This document shows, piece after piece, positions 7,910 to 13,848 of a DNA stretch of 32,856 bases. The notes beneath the pieces were generated by a model. It worked only from the letters and a program-made list of their open reading frames with translations. It was not told the DNA's origin and did no database searches. The stretch covers positions 1-32,856 of IMG/VR virus record IMGVR_UViG_3300010391_000197; one strand, given 5' to 3'. Positions within the stretch are counted from its first letter, which is position 1; every line of letters begins with the position of its first letter. A program made the position numbers and the translations under genes. Source of the DNA: a virus.

Positions 7910-8349
7910 AGAAGCGCGCGCTCATCCTCGCCGAACTACGGAAGATCGCCAAGAAGCATGGTGGCCTCGTGCGACCGGCGCATGTGATAGAGGCGGCGCA
8001 AGATGCCGCCTCACCGCTACACGGTGAGTTCGTCTGGAACAACAAGAAGGCCGCCGACGAGTACCGGCTCTGGCAGGCGCGCAAACTACTCGCCCAATAC
8101 TGGATCGTCGAACCGATGAGCGGCGAACCGATCCGACTGATGCTCTCACTGAACAGCGACCGGCCAGCAAAGGCGGGGTATCGGTTCAGTGAGAAGGTTC
8201 TCGCTGACCCCGATCAGCGCGCCGAATGGTTACAGATGGCGCTCGACGATCTCAGCGCGTGGCAGCGTCAGTACGGCGCGTTGAAGGAACTCGCGGTTGT
8301 GTTCAATGCGATCGCGCGCGTCGTGCCAAAGCACGCGAAGGCGGCCTAG
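7906..8349 (+). CDS. Unrecognised 147-aa partner protein of the GGNNN-array cassette
   Basis: No function is assigned. The N-terminus (residues 3-28) is basic and helical and could form a small helix-turn-helix, followed by VIEAAQDAASPLHGEFVWNN (about 27-46) and YRLWQARKLL; the pattern of SPLH, then F-x-W, then YR--QAR looks conserved in form. The C-terminal part is helical (WLQMALDDLSAWQRQYG). The ATG overlaps the previous stop as ATGA, so the two proteins are probably co-translated and work together. The gene ends 1 bp before the GGNNN array starts. Confidence 0.78.
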   Translation: MKKRALILAELRKIAKKHGGLVRPAHVIEAAQDAASPLHGEFVWNNKKAADEYRLWQARKLLAQYWIVEPMSGEPIRLMLSLNSDRPAKAGYRFSEKVLADPDQRAEWLQMALDDLSAWQRQYGALKELAVVFNAIARVVPKHAKAA

Positions 8350-8563
8350 GCGTGGATGGCGTGTCCCGGCTGGGTGCGGCAGGGCAGGCACCGTGGGGTT
8401 GAGACTGGCGCGGACAGGAACGGCTAGGCCGGGACGGGTATGGTTTGGATTGGCGGGGCAGGGCCCTGCCCGGTTCGGACCGGCTGGGTGCAGGCGAGGT
8501 GCGGCAGGCAAGGCACGGCGAGGTGGGGCAAGGCCGGGCGCGGCGCGGCATGGCAACGCTGGG
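8349..8563 (+). repeat. Degenerate GGNNN pentanucleotide array
   Basis: Over 8407-8563, GG occurs in a strict 5-base register: 27 of 32 slots at 8407+5k read GG, and three of the five misses (8492, 8497, 8502) have GG shifted by one base. The other three bases of each unit vary freely (GGCGC, GGACA, GGAAC, GGCTA, GGTAT, GGTTT, GGATT and so on). A looser version extends back to 8349. This is not simple-sequence slippage, since units differ while GG spacing is kept. The + strand or its RNA would offer about 30 G-pairs, compatible with two-tetrad G-quadruplexes. No supported protein is encoded on either strand. Confidence 0.85.
8456..8471. repeat. Perfect 16-bp palindrome inside the GGNNN array
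   Basis: GGGCAGGGCCCTGCCC reads the same on both strands. It lies near the middle of the array and coincides with the first register break (slot 8467). It could be a dimeric-protein site or a cruciform/hairpin centre, or chance in G-rich DNA. Confidence 0.7.
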
Positions 8564-8581
8564 TGGAAATGAGGATGAGAT

Positions 8582-8611
8582 TTGACAAGCGTGAGGCCGA
8601 CAACTTAGAGT
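8582..8611 (+). promoter_or_regulatory. Candidate sigma70-type promoter for the capsid gene
   Basis: TTGACA (8582-8587) is a perfect -35; TAGAGT (8606-8611) is a 4-of-6 -10 at 18-bp spacing. This is the same geometry as the candidate at 7071. It lies directly after the GGNNN array and about 180 bp before the capsid start, giving a long structured 5' leader. Confidence 0.5.
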
Positions 8612-8629
8612 AGTCAACGACACATGGGT

Positions 8630-8756
8630 TGATGCGCGGAGGTCACGAGATGACCCGAGTGCATCAGCGAACGATCTGCGAAGCGTTCACGAGATGAGCG
8701 CGTTCCAGTTCAGCCGCAAACGAATGCGGTTGCGCTGGGCGCGCTCTTTCGTTTGC
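8630..8756 (+). promoter_or_regulatory. Structured capsid leader with competing hairpins
   Basis: Several perfect inverted repeats sit in tandem: TGATGC (8630-8635) with GCATCA (8661-8666), enclosing GGTCA/TGACC (8641-8645/8651-8655); GAACG (8669-8673) with CGTTC (8684-8688); GAGCGCG (8696-8702) with CGCGCTC (8740-8746), followed by TTTCGTTT; and inside it CCGCA/TGCGG (8714-8718/8725-8729). GCAAACGAA (8716-8724) can instead pair with TTCGTTTGC (8748-8756), excluding the CCGCA hairpin. An 11-bp direct repeat TCACGAGATGA occurs at 8643 and 8687. The layout resembles a terminator/antiterminator leader, but no ligand class is recognised. Confidence 0.5.
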
Positions 8757-8782
8757 CTCCGGCGCCACCGGCGCACAGGAGG
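8756..8782 (+). promoter_or_regulatory. Hairpin that sequesters the capsid Shine-Dalgarno site
   Basis: CCTCC (8756-8760) is an exact complement of the ribosome site GGAGG (8778-8782), and between them GCGCC (8762-8766) pairs with GGCGC (8770-8774) around a 3-nt loop. The start ATG is at 8791. When folded, this stem would hide the ribosome site of the most highly expressed virion protein. C8756 is also the last base of the alternative TTCGTTTGC pairing. Confidence 0.6.
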
Positions 8783-8790
8783 AGACGAAC

Positions 8791-10125
8791 ATGGATCGAG
8801 TCACTGCGCTCAAGCAAGAACGCGCAGAGATCGTCACGAAGGGCCTCGCCCTCGTTGACAAGGCGGCGACCGAGAACCGGCGCATGACCGAAGAGGAGCT
8901 GGCCGAGAGCGCCACGCTCCGCACCTCGGTCGAGAACATCGACAAGGAGATCAGCGCCGCCAGCTTCATGCAGGGCGAGCGCGAGAAGGCGGAGCAGGCC
9001 AGCGCAGAGGCGACGCGCAGGGCCGTCGAAGCCACGACGCCGCTCGAAGACGACAAGAAGAAGTCCGCCGCGCCGACACCGTTCAAGAGCCTCGGTGACC
9101 AGCTCGCGGCCGTCGCGACCGCCGGCCAGAACCCGCATCGGATTCATCAGGGACTACTCGACATTCAGGCCGTCGCGCTCGGCTCCAGCGAAGGCGTCGA
9201 GTCGGACGGCGGATTCTTGGTGCAGACCGACTACACGAACGCGCTGCTCGAAGAGGCGCACGAGACCGGTGTGCTACTCGGGCTGACGGATCAGCGGCCG
9301 ATCAGTGCCAACGCCAACGGCATGAAGCAGAACGCCGTCGATGAGACGAGCCGTGTGGACGGCTCTCGCATGGGCGGCATCCGGGCGTTCTGGACGGCTG
9401 AGGCGGCCGCGCTGACCTCGGCGAAGCCGAAGTTCCGGCAGCTTGAATTGAATCTCCAGAAGCTGACCGGGCTGTACTACGCCACCGACGAGGAACTGAA
9501 GGACGTGACGGCCCTCGCGGGGAACGTGACGCGCTGGTTCGGTGACGAGTTCGGTTTCAAGATCGATGACGCCTTGATCCGGGGCGTCGGCGCCGGCATG
9601 CCGCTGGGCATCCTCGGTCACGCGGGCACAATCTCGATCGCGAAGGAAGCGGGACAGGCCGCGGCGACAGTGATCAAGGCGAACATCGAGGGCATGTATG
9701 CCCGGATGTTCGCGCGCTCCGTGCCGCGCGCGACGTGGTTCATCAATCAGGACGTGTGGCCGCAGCTCTTCGAGCTGTCGGTCGCGGTGGGCGTCGGCGG
9801 AGTGCCGCTGTTCATTCCGTCGAACTCGATGGCAAACGCGCCCTTCGGCACGCTGCTCGGCCGTCCGATCCGCCCGATCGAGCACTGCGAGACGCTCGGG
9901 ACGGTCGGCGACATCATCCTGGCCGACTGGAACGAGTACATTACGATCGCGAAGGGCGGGATTGAAGCCGCGTCTTCGATTCATGTGCAGTTCCTGACCT
10001 ATGAGACGGCCTTCCGCTTCATCCTCCGGATGGACGGACAGCCGAAGCGCAATGCTCCGATCACGCCGTTCAAGGGCACGAAGACCCAGGCACCATTCCT
10101 CACGCTGGCCACAAGGGGGCCGTAG
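8791..10125 (+). CDS. Major capsid protein, HK97 fold
   Basis: This 444-aa protein builds the icosahedral shell. Residues 1-100 are charged and helical (coiled-coil delta/scaffolding domain, rich in E/K/A), probably removed by the S49 protease. After about 110 the HK97 core follows: ALGSSEGVESDGGFLVQTDY, the E-loop and P-domain entry IRAFWTAEAAALTSAKPKF (197-215), FRQLELNLQKLTGLYYATDE (215-234), LGILGHAGT, and a C-terminal core ending with FLTYETAFRFILRMDGQP. ATG 8791 has GGAGG 8 bases upstream. The region FRQLELNLQKLTGLYY recurs in a small gene at 13351. Confidence 0.95.
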   Translation: MDRVTALKQERAEIVTKGLALVDKAATENRRMTEEELAESATLRTSVENIDKEISAASFMQGEREKAEQASAEATRRAVEATTPLEDDKKKSAAPTPFKSLGDQLAAVATAGQNPHRIHQGLLDIQAVALGSSEGVESDGGFLVQTDYTNALLEEAHETGVLLGLTDQRPISANANGMKQNAVDETSRVDGSRMGGIRAFWTAEAAALTSAKPKFRQLELNLQKLTGLYYATDEELKDVTALAGNVTRWFGDEFGFKIDDALIRGVGAGMPLGILGHAGTISIAKEAGQAAATVIKANIEGMYARMFARSVPRATWFINQDVWPQLFELSVAVGVGGVPLFIPSNSMANAPFGTLLGRPIRPIEHCETLGTVGDIILADWNEYITIAKGGIEAASSIHVQFLTYETAFRFILRMDGQPKRNAPITPFKGTKTQAPFLTLATRGP

Positions 10126-10153
10126 TTCTCAGACCTCAAAGAACGGCTGAGAA
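10126..10153 (+). promoter_or_regulatory. Hairpin touching the ribosome site of the 10165 gene
   Basis: TTCTCAG (10126-10132) pairs perfectly with CTGAGAA (10147-10153) over a 14-nt loop in the capsid-10165 gap. Its right arm overlaps the start of AAGGAG (10152-10157), the ribosome site of the next gene. It could tune the ratio of capsid to the following protein or mark an RNA-processing site. Confidence 0.5.
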
Positions 10154-10164
10154 GGAGAAAACGA

Positions 10165-10650
10165 ATGTCACTGCTACTGGAAACGCTGAAGCTCGCGAAG
10201 GGCATCGACCCCGTCGCGGACGCCTTCGATAACGCCACGGTGCCCGTGTCCGACGTGTACTCGATGCGAGATCACGGGCGCATTCTCTTCCTCGTCTACA
10301 TCGGCGTCGGTGTCACCGGCACACAGACGTGGACGGTGGAAGCCTGCGATGATGTCGTACCAACGACCACGACCACGATCCCATTCTGGTGGCGCGAGAT
10401 CCTCACCGGAGACACGGACGGCGCTATCACGCGTGCGGCCGCGGCCGGATTCACCGTGACCGCCGGGTCGAGCAAGATCGTCGCGTTCGAAGCGGACGCG
10501 AAGGATCTCGCGGCGACGGGCCGCGGGTTCATCCGGGCGAAGCAGACCGCCGAGCCGGTCAACTCGCCGTGTCTGGGCGGACTGATGGTCATCCTGGGCG
10601 GTGGGCCGAACCGGTACGCCAAGCAGATCAACGCGACCGTGATCGTCTAG
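10165..10650 (+). CDS. Unrecognised 161-aa probable virion protein
   Basis: This beta-rich protein follows the capsid gene and has a strong AAGGAG site before ATG 10165. It shows alternating strands (GRILFLVYIGVGVTGTQTWTV), a Thr run (PTTTTTIP), and a C-terminal GGLMVILGGGPNRYAKQ. Position and composition suggest a capsid decoration or head-associated protein, but no family is recognised and the role is inference. Confidence 0.75.
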   Translation: MSLLLETLKLAKGIDPVADAFDNATVPVSDVYSMRDHGRILFLVYIGVGVTGTQTWTVEACDDVVPTTTTTIPFWWREILTGDTDGAITRAAAAGFTVTAGSSKIVAFEADAKDLAATGRGFIRAKQTAEPVNSPCLGGLMVILGGGPNRYAKQINATVIV

Positions 10651-10664
10651 GAGGAGAGCGAAAC

Positions 10665-11129
10665 ATGCCTGACGTTTTTCAAACGGGTCTCGCGCTCCGC
10701 CGGCTGTTCATGGGCACCAAGGTCAGCAAGGCGTCATTTACCTTACCGGCCTCGGTGTCGGCCGCGCTCTTCACGATCACGGGCGGCCGCGTCATCCTCA
10801 CGTCCATCGTGGGTGAGGTAACGACGCTCATCCAGACGCAGGCGTGTGCGACGAAGCTCATCTCGACGCCTACGGTAGGGACCGCCGTCGATATGTGCGC
10901 CACACTCGACATCACAGCCGATGAGGTCGGCTGCCTGTATGGCATCACCGGCGTCCCTGGGGACGCGATGATCGGCACGAACGCCGGCCTGACGCCGGCG
11001 ATGCTGAAGAGTCTGATCTTGCCGACCGGCACGATCAACCTGAACACGGCGGCGACGAACACCGGCGCTACGAAGTGGGTGATGACGTACATTCCTTTGG
11101 ATGATGGCGCATCCGTGGCGGCGGCGTAA
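10665..11129 (+). CDS. Beta-rich virion protein, first of three paralogues
   Basis: A 154-aa protein starts at ATG 10665 after GGAGGAG. It contains LFTITGGRVILTS near residue 40 and ends with LKSLILPTGTINLN, GATKWVMTYIPL and an Ala-rich tail. The same order of motifs appears in the products at 11293 (IFTVTGEVLILYL; LKDIVITDNI; GAIRWDVYWTPL) and 11872 (MKDVLIFAPV; GGALLVFAYYDS). I infer one beta-sandwich family copied in tandem, perhaps capsid decoration proteins. Similarity is by eye and is weaker for this copy than between the other two. Confidence 0.75.
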   Translation: MPDVFQTGLALRRLFMGTKVSKASFTLPASVSAALFTITGGRVILTSIVGEVTTLIQTQACATKLISTPTVGTAVDMCATLDITADEVGCLYGITGVPGDAMIGTNAGLTPAMLKSLILPTGTINLNTAATNTGATKWVMTYIPLDDGASVAAA

Positions 11130-11131
11130 GC

Positions 11132-11296
11132 GTGACGGTCGTGCTGATAGCAGGGGAAACGCAAGCCTACGTGGGGGCGTCGTCGGATACCAAACCGGCG
11201 GCGCCCCGCACGGGGGCTACGTTCTACGAGACGGACACCCGCCTGTACCACGTTTTTGACGGCGCGGTCTGGAAGGTGCGGTTGGGAGAGACATGA
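11132..11296 (+). CDS. Small 54-aa protein with DGxxW motif
   Basis: A 54-aa frame starts at GTG 11132, three bases after the previous stop, and ends in an ATGA overlap with the next start. Its C-terminal half, GATFYETDTRLYHVFDGAVW, matches residues about 27-46 of the next protein (GSLFYETNTGATYIYDGAAW), preceded in both by a KP dipeptide. It looks like a free-standing copy of that N-terminal module. Such Y-DG-x-W beta-hairpins are frequent in phage structural proteins. It could attach to the same partner as the longer protein. Confidence 0.7.
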   Translation: MTVVLIAGETQAYVGASSDTKPAAPRTGATFYETDTRLYHVFDGAVWKVRLGET

Positions 11297-11862
11297 CAGT
11301 CGCGCTCTTCAACAACGTCGATAATTTCATCGGGGTTTCGGGCGACGTGAAGCCCACGGACAGCGGCGCCGGCTCGCTGTTCTATGAGACGAACACTGGC
11401 GCCACGTACATCTACGACGGCGCGGCGTGGAAGCTCAAGACGAGTTCGGCGAACCTCGGCTTCCTCGCGACGAAGACGGTGACATTCACGGGCGCCGCGA
11501 ACCTCGGCGCGGTGGGCAACGTGCCGATCTTCACCGTTACCGGTGAAGTGCTGATCCTCTATCTGACGCCGACGGGCACGGTCACGCTCACCGAGGCCGC
11601 GCCGACGGCGACGATCGCGCTCGGCGTGACGGGCAGCACATCGCTGTTCATCGCGGCGACGACGGCGACGCTAATCACCGCTGGGAAGTTCTGGACGACG
11701 ACGACACCGGTCGCGAACGGCGTCGCATTGCCGGCGGCGCTCAAGGACATCGTGATCACGGACAACATCGTCGGCACGGTGGCCGCACAGGCGGTCAACG
11801 GCGGCGCGATCCGCTGGGACGTCTACTGGACGCCGCTCTCGTCTGACGGACTCGTGGTGTAG
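11293..11862 (+). CDS. Beta-rich virion protein, second paralogue, with DGxxW N-module
   Basis: A 189-aa Thr/Val/Ala-rich protein. Residues 1-50 hold a FYET...YDGAAWKLK module shared with the 54-aa protein just upstream; residues 55-189 hold the beta-domain shared with the neighbours at 10665 and 11872 (FTGAANLGAVGN, IFTVTGEVLILYL, KFWTTTTP, LPAALKDIVITDN, GAIRWDVYWTPL). No transmembrane helix despite the hydrophobic composition. Likely a virion surface protein, by location and composition only. The start is ATG 11293, in an ATGA overlap. Confidence 0.78.
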   Translation: MTVALFNNVDNFIGVSGDVKPTDSGAGSLFYETNTGATYIYDGAAWKLKTSSANLGFLATKTVTFTGAANLGAVGNVPIFTVTGEVLILYLTPTGTVTLTEAAPTATIALGVTGSTSLFIAATTATLITAGKFWTTTTPVANGVALPAALKDIVITDNIVGTVAAQAVNGGAIRWDVYWTPLSSDGLVV

Positions 11863-11871
11863 GAGGACGAT

Positions 11872-12315
11872 ATGACTGTTGCACCATCATCGGGCGACCA
11901 GCACCAGAAGAACGTGATCACGACGATCACGTTCGACGGTACGGCAAACCACGGGCAGGCGGGCTCGGACGTAACGCTCCTCTCGCCGACCAGCTATCTC
12001 ATTATCCGGACTCTTGTCGTGATGAGTGCTGCAGGCGGCCTGGCATTCGGCGCCGGCGCGAAGCTCTCGCTCGGCGTGGGAGCTGCCTACAGCTTCATCG
12101 GTGATACGCTCGCGTCGCAATTGCAGACGACTGCAACCTTCTGGACGGCCACGACGGGGAATAGCCAGGCGGCGGCGGCGATCCCGGCGTCCATGAAGGA
12201 TGTCCTGATCTTCGCTCCGGTCACCGTGACGGTGACCATCGCCGACATCACTGGCGGCGCGCTCCTGGTATTCGCGTATTACGACTCGATCATCGAGGGG
12301 GGCAGCCTCGCATGA
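11872..12315 (+). CDS. Beta-rich virion protein, third paralogue
   Basis: A 147-aa protein with a strong AGGAGG site before ATG 11872. It repeats the pattern of the previous product without the N-terminal module: FDGTANHGQAGSDVTLL near residue 20, TFWTATTGN, IPASMKDVLIFAP and ITGGALLVFAYYDSI. The alignment with the 11293 product covers nearly the whole length. A strong hairpin follows its stop. Confidence 0.78.
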   Translation: MTVAPSSGDQHQKNVITTITFDGTANHGQAGSDVTLLSPTSYLIIRTLVVMSAAGGLAFGAGAKLSLGVGAAYSFIGDTLASQLQTTATFWTATTGNSQAAAAIPASMKDVLIFAPVTVTVTIADITGGALLVFAYYDSIIEGGSLA

Positions 12316-12328
12316 CGACAGCAGCCAT

Positions 12329-12362
12329 GAGGGAGCGCCGCACGGCCCCGCGGCGCTCCCTC
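12329..12362 (+). terminator. Perfect 13-bp stem-loop after the paralogue cluster
   Basis: GAGGGAGCGCCGC (12329-12341) pairs perfectly with GCGGCGCTCCCTC (12350-12362) over an 8-nt loop. It lies in the gap between the head-surface genes and the connector gene. What follows is TCCTGCAT rather than a U-run, so it may be a partial terminator, a transcript-stabilising end or a processing site. It would reduce transcription from capsid genes into connector genes if it terminates. Confidence 0.6.
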
Positions 12363-12382
12363 TCCTGCATCGAGGTGCTCCA

Positions 12383-13354
12383 GTGCTGAGCCTCGTCACG
12401 GCGCCGGCGACGGAGCCAATCACGCTCGCCGAAGCAAAGGCGCATCTGCGGCTCGACTCCGCCGCGGGCGAACCAGCGCCGACGGCGCCGACCGTGGCGC
12501 TCGCGGGCCTTGGCGCCGGCAACGTCAACAACGGCGCCCACCGCTATCGGGTGACATTCGTCACGGCGGACGGTGAGACGGACGGGGGCGCGATCTCTGC
12601 GATCGTCACCGTCGCCAATCTTGCGGTCGATGGGCAGGTCGCCGTCAGCGCGATCCCGCTCGGCGGCTCGGCGGTGACATCGCGCAAGCTCTACCGCACC
12701 GCCGCCGGCGGATCGACGTATCTGTTTCTGGCGACAATCGCCAACAACAGCGCCACGACATATACGGACAACATTGCAGACGGGTCGCTCGGCGCGGCCG
12801 TACCGGCGACGAACACAACGGCCGACCCGATCGTCAACTCGCTGATCACGGCGGCGAGACAATACGTCGAGACGCACACGAAACGCGCGCTTGTTACGCA
12901 GACGTGGGATCTCAAGGGCGACAGCTTCGATGAGCTGATCGACTGTCGGGCGCAGATCGTGTTGCCGCTGCCGCCGTTGCAGTCGGTGACGAGCATCACC
13001 TACATCGACCCGGACAATGCTTCGCAGACGTGGAGCGCGACGACAGGCTATCAGGTCGATGCGCCGGCGGGCACCTACGCCGAGCACGGACGCGTGGCGG
13101 TGCGCTATCAGCAGATCTTCCCGGTGACGCGCTATCAGACCTTCAACGCCGTGGTGATCCGTTTCGTCGCCGGGTACGGGGCCGCATCCGCGGTGCCAGA
13201 ACAGATCAAGGCGGCAATGAAGCTGATGCTCGGGCACTGGTACGAGCACCGCGAAGGCGTGGTGATCACCGGCCGCGGCGAGATGGCCGTGGAGCTGCCG
13301 CAGGCGGCGGCGGCGCTGCTTGCGCCCTTCGACGCTTCGAGGTTCGCGGTATGA
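12383..13354 (+). CDS. Head-tail connector (gp6-like) with inserted Ig-like domain
   Basis: The 323-aa protein has the flanks of a gp6-like adaptor that binds below the portal: PITLAEAKAHLRLD at 12-25, then INSL-type helix DPIVNSLITAARQYVETHTK and ALVTQTWDLKGD (from about 150), ending with PEQIKAAMKLMLGHWYEHRE. Between these, about residues 32-148, is an extra beta domain (HRYRVTFVTADGETDGGA, SRKLYRTAAGGSTYLFLATI, TTYTDNIADGSLG) of the Ig/fibronectin-like type common in phage tail proteins. Usual adaptors are about 100-200 aa and go directly from the first helix to the second. GTG 12383 has GAGG upstream; the stop overlaps the next ATG. Confidence 0.85.
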   Translation: MLSLVTAPATEPITLAEAKAHLRLDSAAGEPAPTAPTVALAGLGAGNVNNGAHRYRVTFVTADGETDGGAISAIVTVANLAVDGQVAVSAIPLGGSAVTSRKLYRTAAGGSTYLFLATIANNSATTYTDNIADGSLGAAVPATNTTADPIVNSLITAARQYVETHTKRALVTQTWDLKGDSFDELIDCRAQIVLPLPPLQSVTSITYIDPDNASQTWSATTGYQVDAPAGTYAEHGRVAVRYQQIFPVTRYQTFNAVVIRFVAGYGAASAVPEQIKAAMKLMLGHWYEHREGVVITGRGEMAVELPQAAAALLAPFDASRFAV

Positions 13355-13527
13355 ACATGCTCCGACGAATCTGGCGTCAGCTAACCGGGCATTCTGATCG
13401 CCGGGATGAAGTCAATGCCTACTGGACGGTTGAGGGAAACCTTGAGGGAAACCTTGAGTTTCGCCAGATGGAATTGAACCTCCAGAAGCTGAAAGATCTC
13501 TACTACGTCAGAGATAAGGAGTCATAG
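13351..13527 (+). CDS. 58-aa protein carrying a copy of a capsid-protein segment
   Basis: The frame starts ATGA over the connector stop and is followed immediately by the next GTG. Residues 37-52 (FRQMELNLQKLKDLYY) match capsid residues 215-230 (FRQLELNLQKLTGLYY) at 13 of 16 positions, and AYWTVEG at 23-29 aligns with AFWTAEA. The N-terminal 22 residues are basic and unrelated. A 12-bp tandem duplication (13430-13453) adds a GNLEGNLE repeat. This is a fragment of an HK97-type capsid gene fused to a new start, either a remnant or a selected mimic. Shine-Dalgarno before the next gene lies inside its end. Confidence 0.7.
   Translation: MNMLRRIWRQLTGHSDRRDEVNAYWTVEGNLEGNLEFRQMELNLQKLKDLYYVRDKES
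13430..13453 (+). repeat. 12-bp tandem duplication
   Basis: TTGAGGGAAACC occurs twice back to back (13430-13441, 13442-13453), followed by a partial third copy TTGAG. It lies inside the capsid-like small gene and keeps frame, adding four residues per unit. Confidence 0.9.
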
Positions 13528-13848
13528 GTGAACGCAGGCGACATGGACAGGCGGGTGCGCATTGAGACGCCGACGTTCGCCCAGGACAGCTTCGGCGAGC
13601 CCGTGCCGTCCTGGGGCGTGCTGGATACGGTCTGGGCGGGCGTGCGGTTCTTGCGCGCAGCGGAGCCCTTCCAGGGGCAGCAACCGAACGCGCAGCGCGC
13701 GACGGTATTCACCATGCGCTATCGGAGCGACCTCGACGAGACGATGCGAATCATCTTCGACGCTGAGACGTACGGGATCGAGTCGATCGAAGAGATTGGC
13801 CGCAGAGAAGGGCTCGCGGTGACCGCGCGGGCATTGGTGACGGCGTGA
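13528..13848 (+). CDS. Head closure / head-tail joining protein
   Basis: A 106-aa protein of the Phage_H_T_join type, which caps the connector after packaging. It shows the usual opening MDRRVRIETPTFAQDSFGEP followed by PSWGVLDTVWAGVRFLRAAE and the MRYRSDLDETMRIIFDAETYGIESI beta-barrel. GTG 13528 directly follows a TAG and has AAGGAG 6 bases before; an inner ATG at residue 6 is an alternative. It ends in a GTGA overlap with the gp10-like gene. Confidence 0.9.
   Translation: MNAGDMDRRVRIETPTFAQDSFGEPVPSWGVLDTVWAGVRFLRAAEPFQGQQPNAQRATVFTMRYRSDLDETMRIIFDAETYGIESIEEIGRREGLAVTARALVTA

Noticed and set aside
8349-8563. CRISPR array or direct-repeat satellite
   Set aside because: There are no conserved repeats of 23-40 bp with unique spacers; only GG spacing is conserved.
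8297-8572. 91-aa + strand frame across the array (Gly/Arg-rich)
   Set aside because: It starts inside the 147-aa gene in another frame, has no ribosome site, and its 5-base unit is not a multiple of three, so the repeat cannot be selected as a protein repeat.
8230-8623. Pro/Arg/Ala-rich frames opposite the GGNNN array
   Set aside because: They are by-products of the GG periodicity (CC-rich codons on the other strand), without ribosome sites or plausible protein composition.
12312-12389. 25-codon frame with an ATGA overlap across the 13-bp hairpin
   Set aside because: It has plausible coupling but codes mainly for the hairpin arms; the RNA structure is the simpler explanation.
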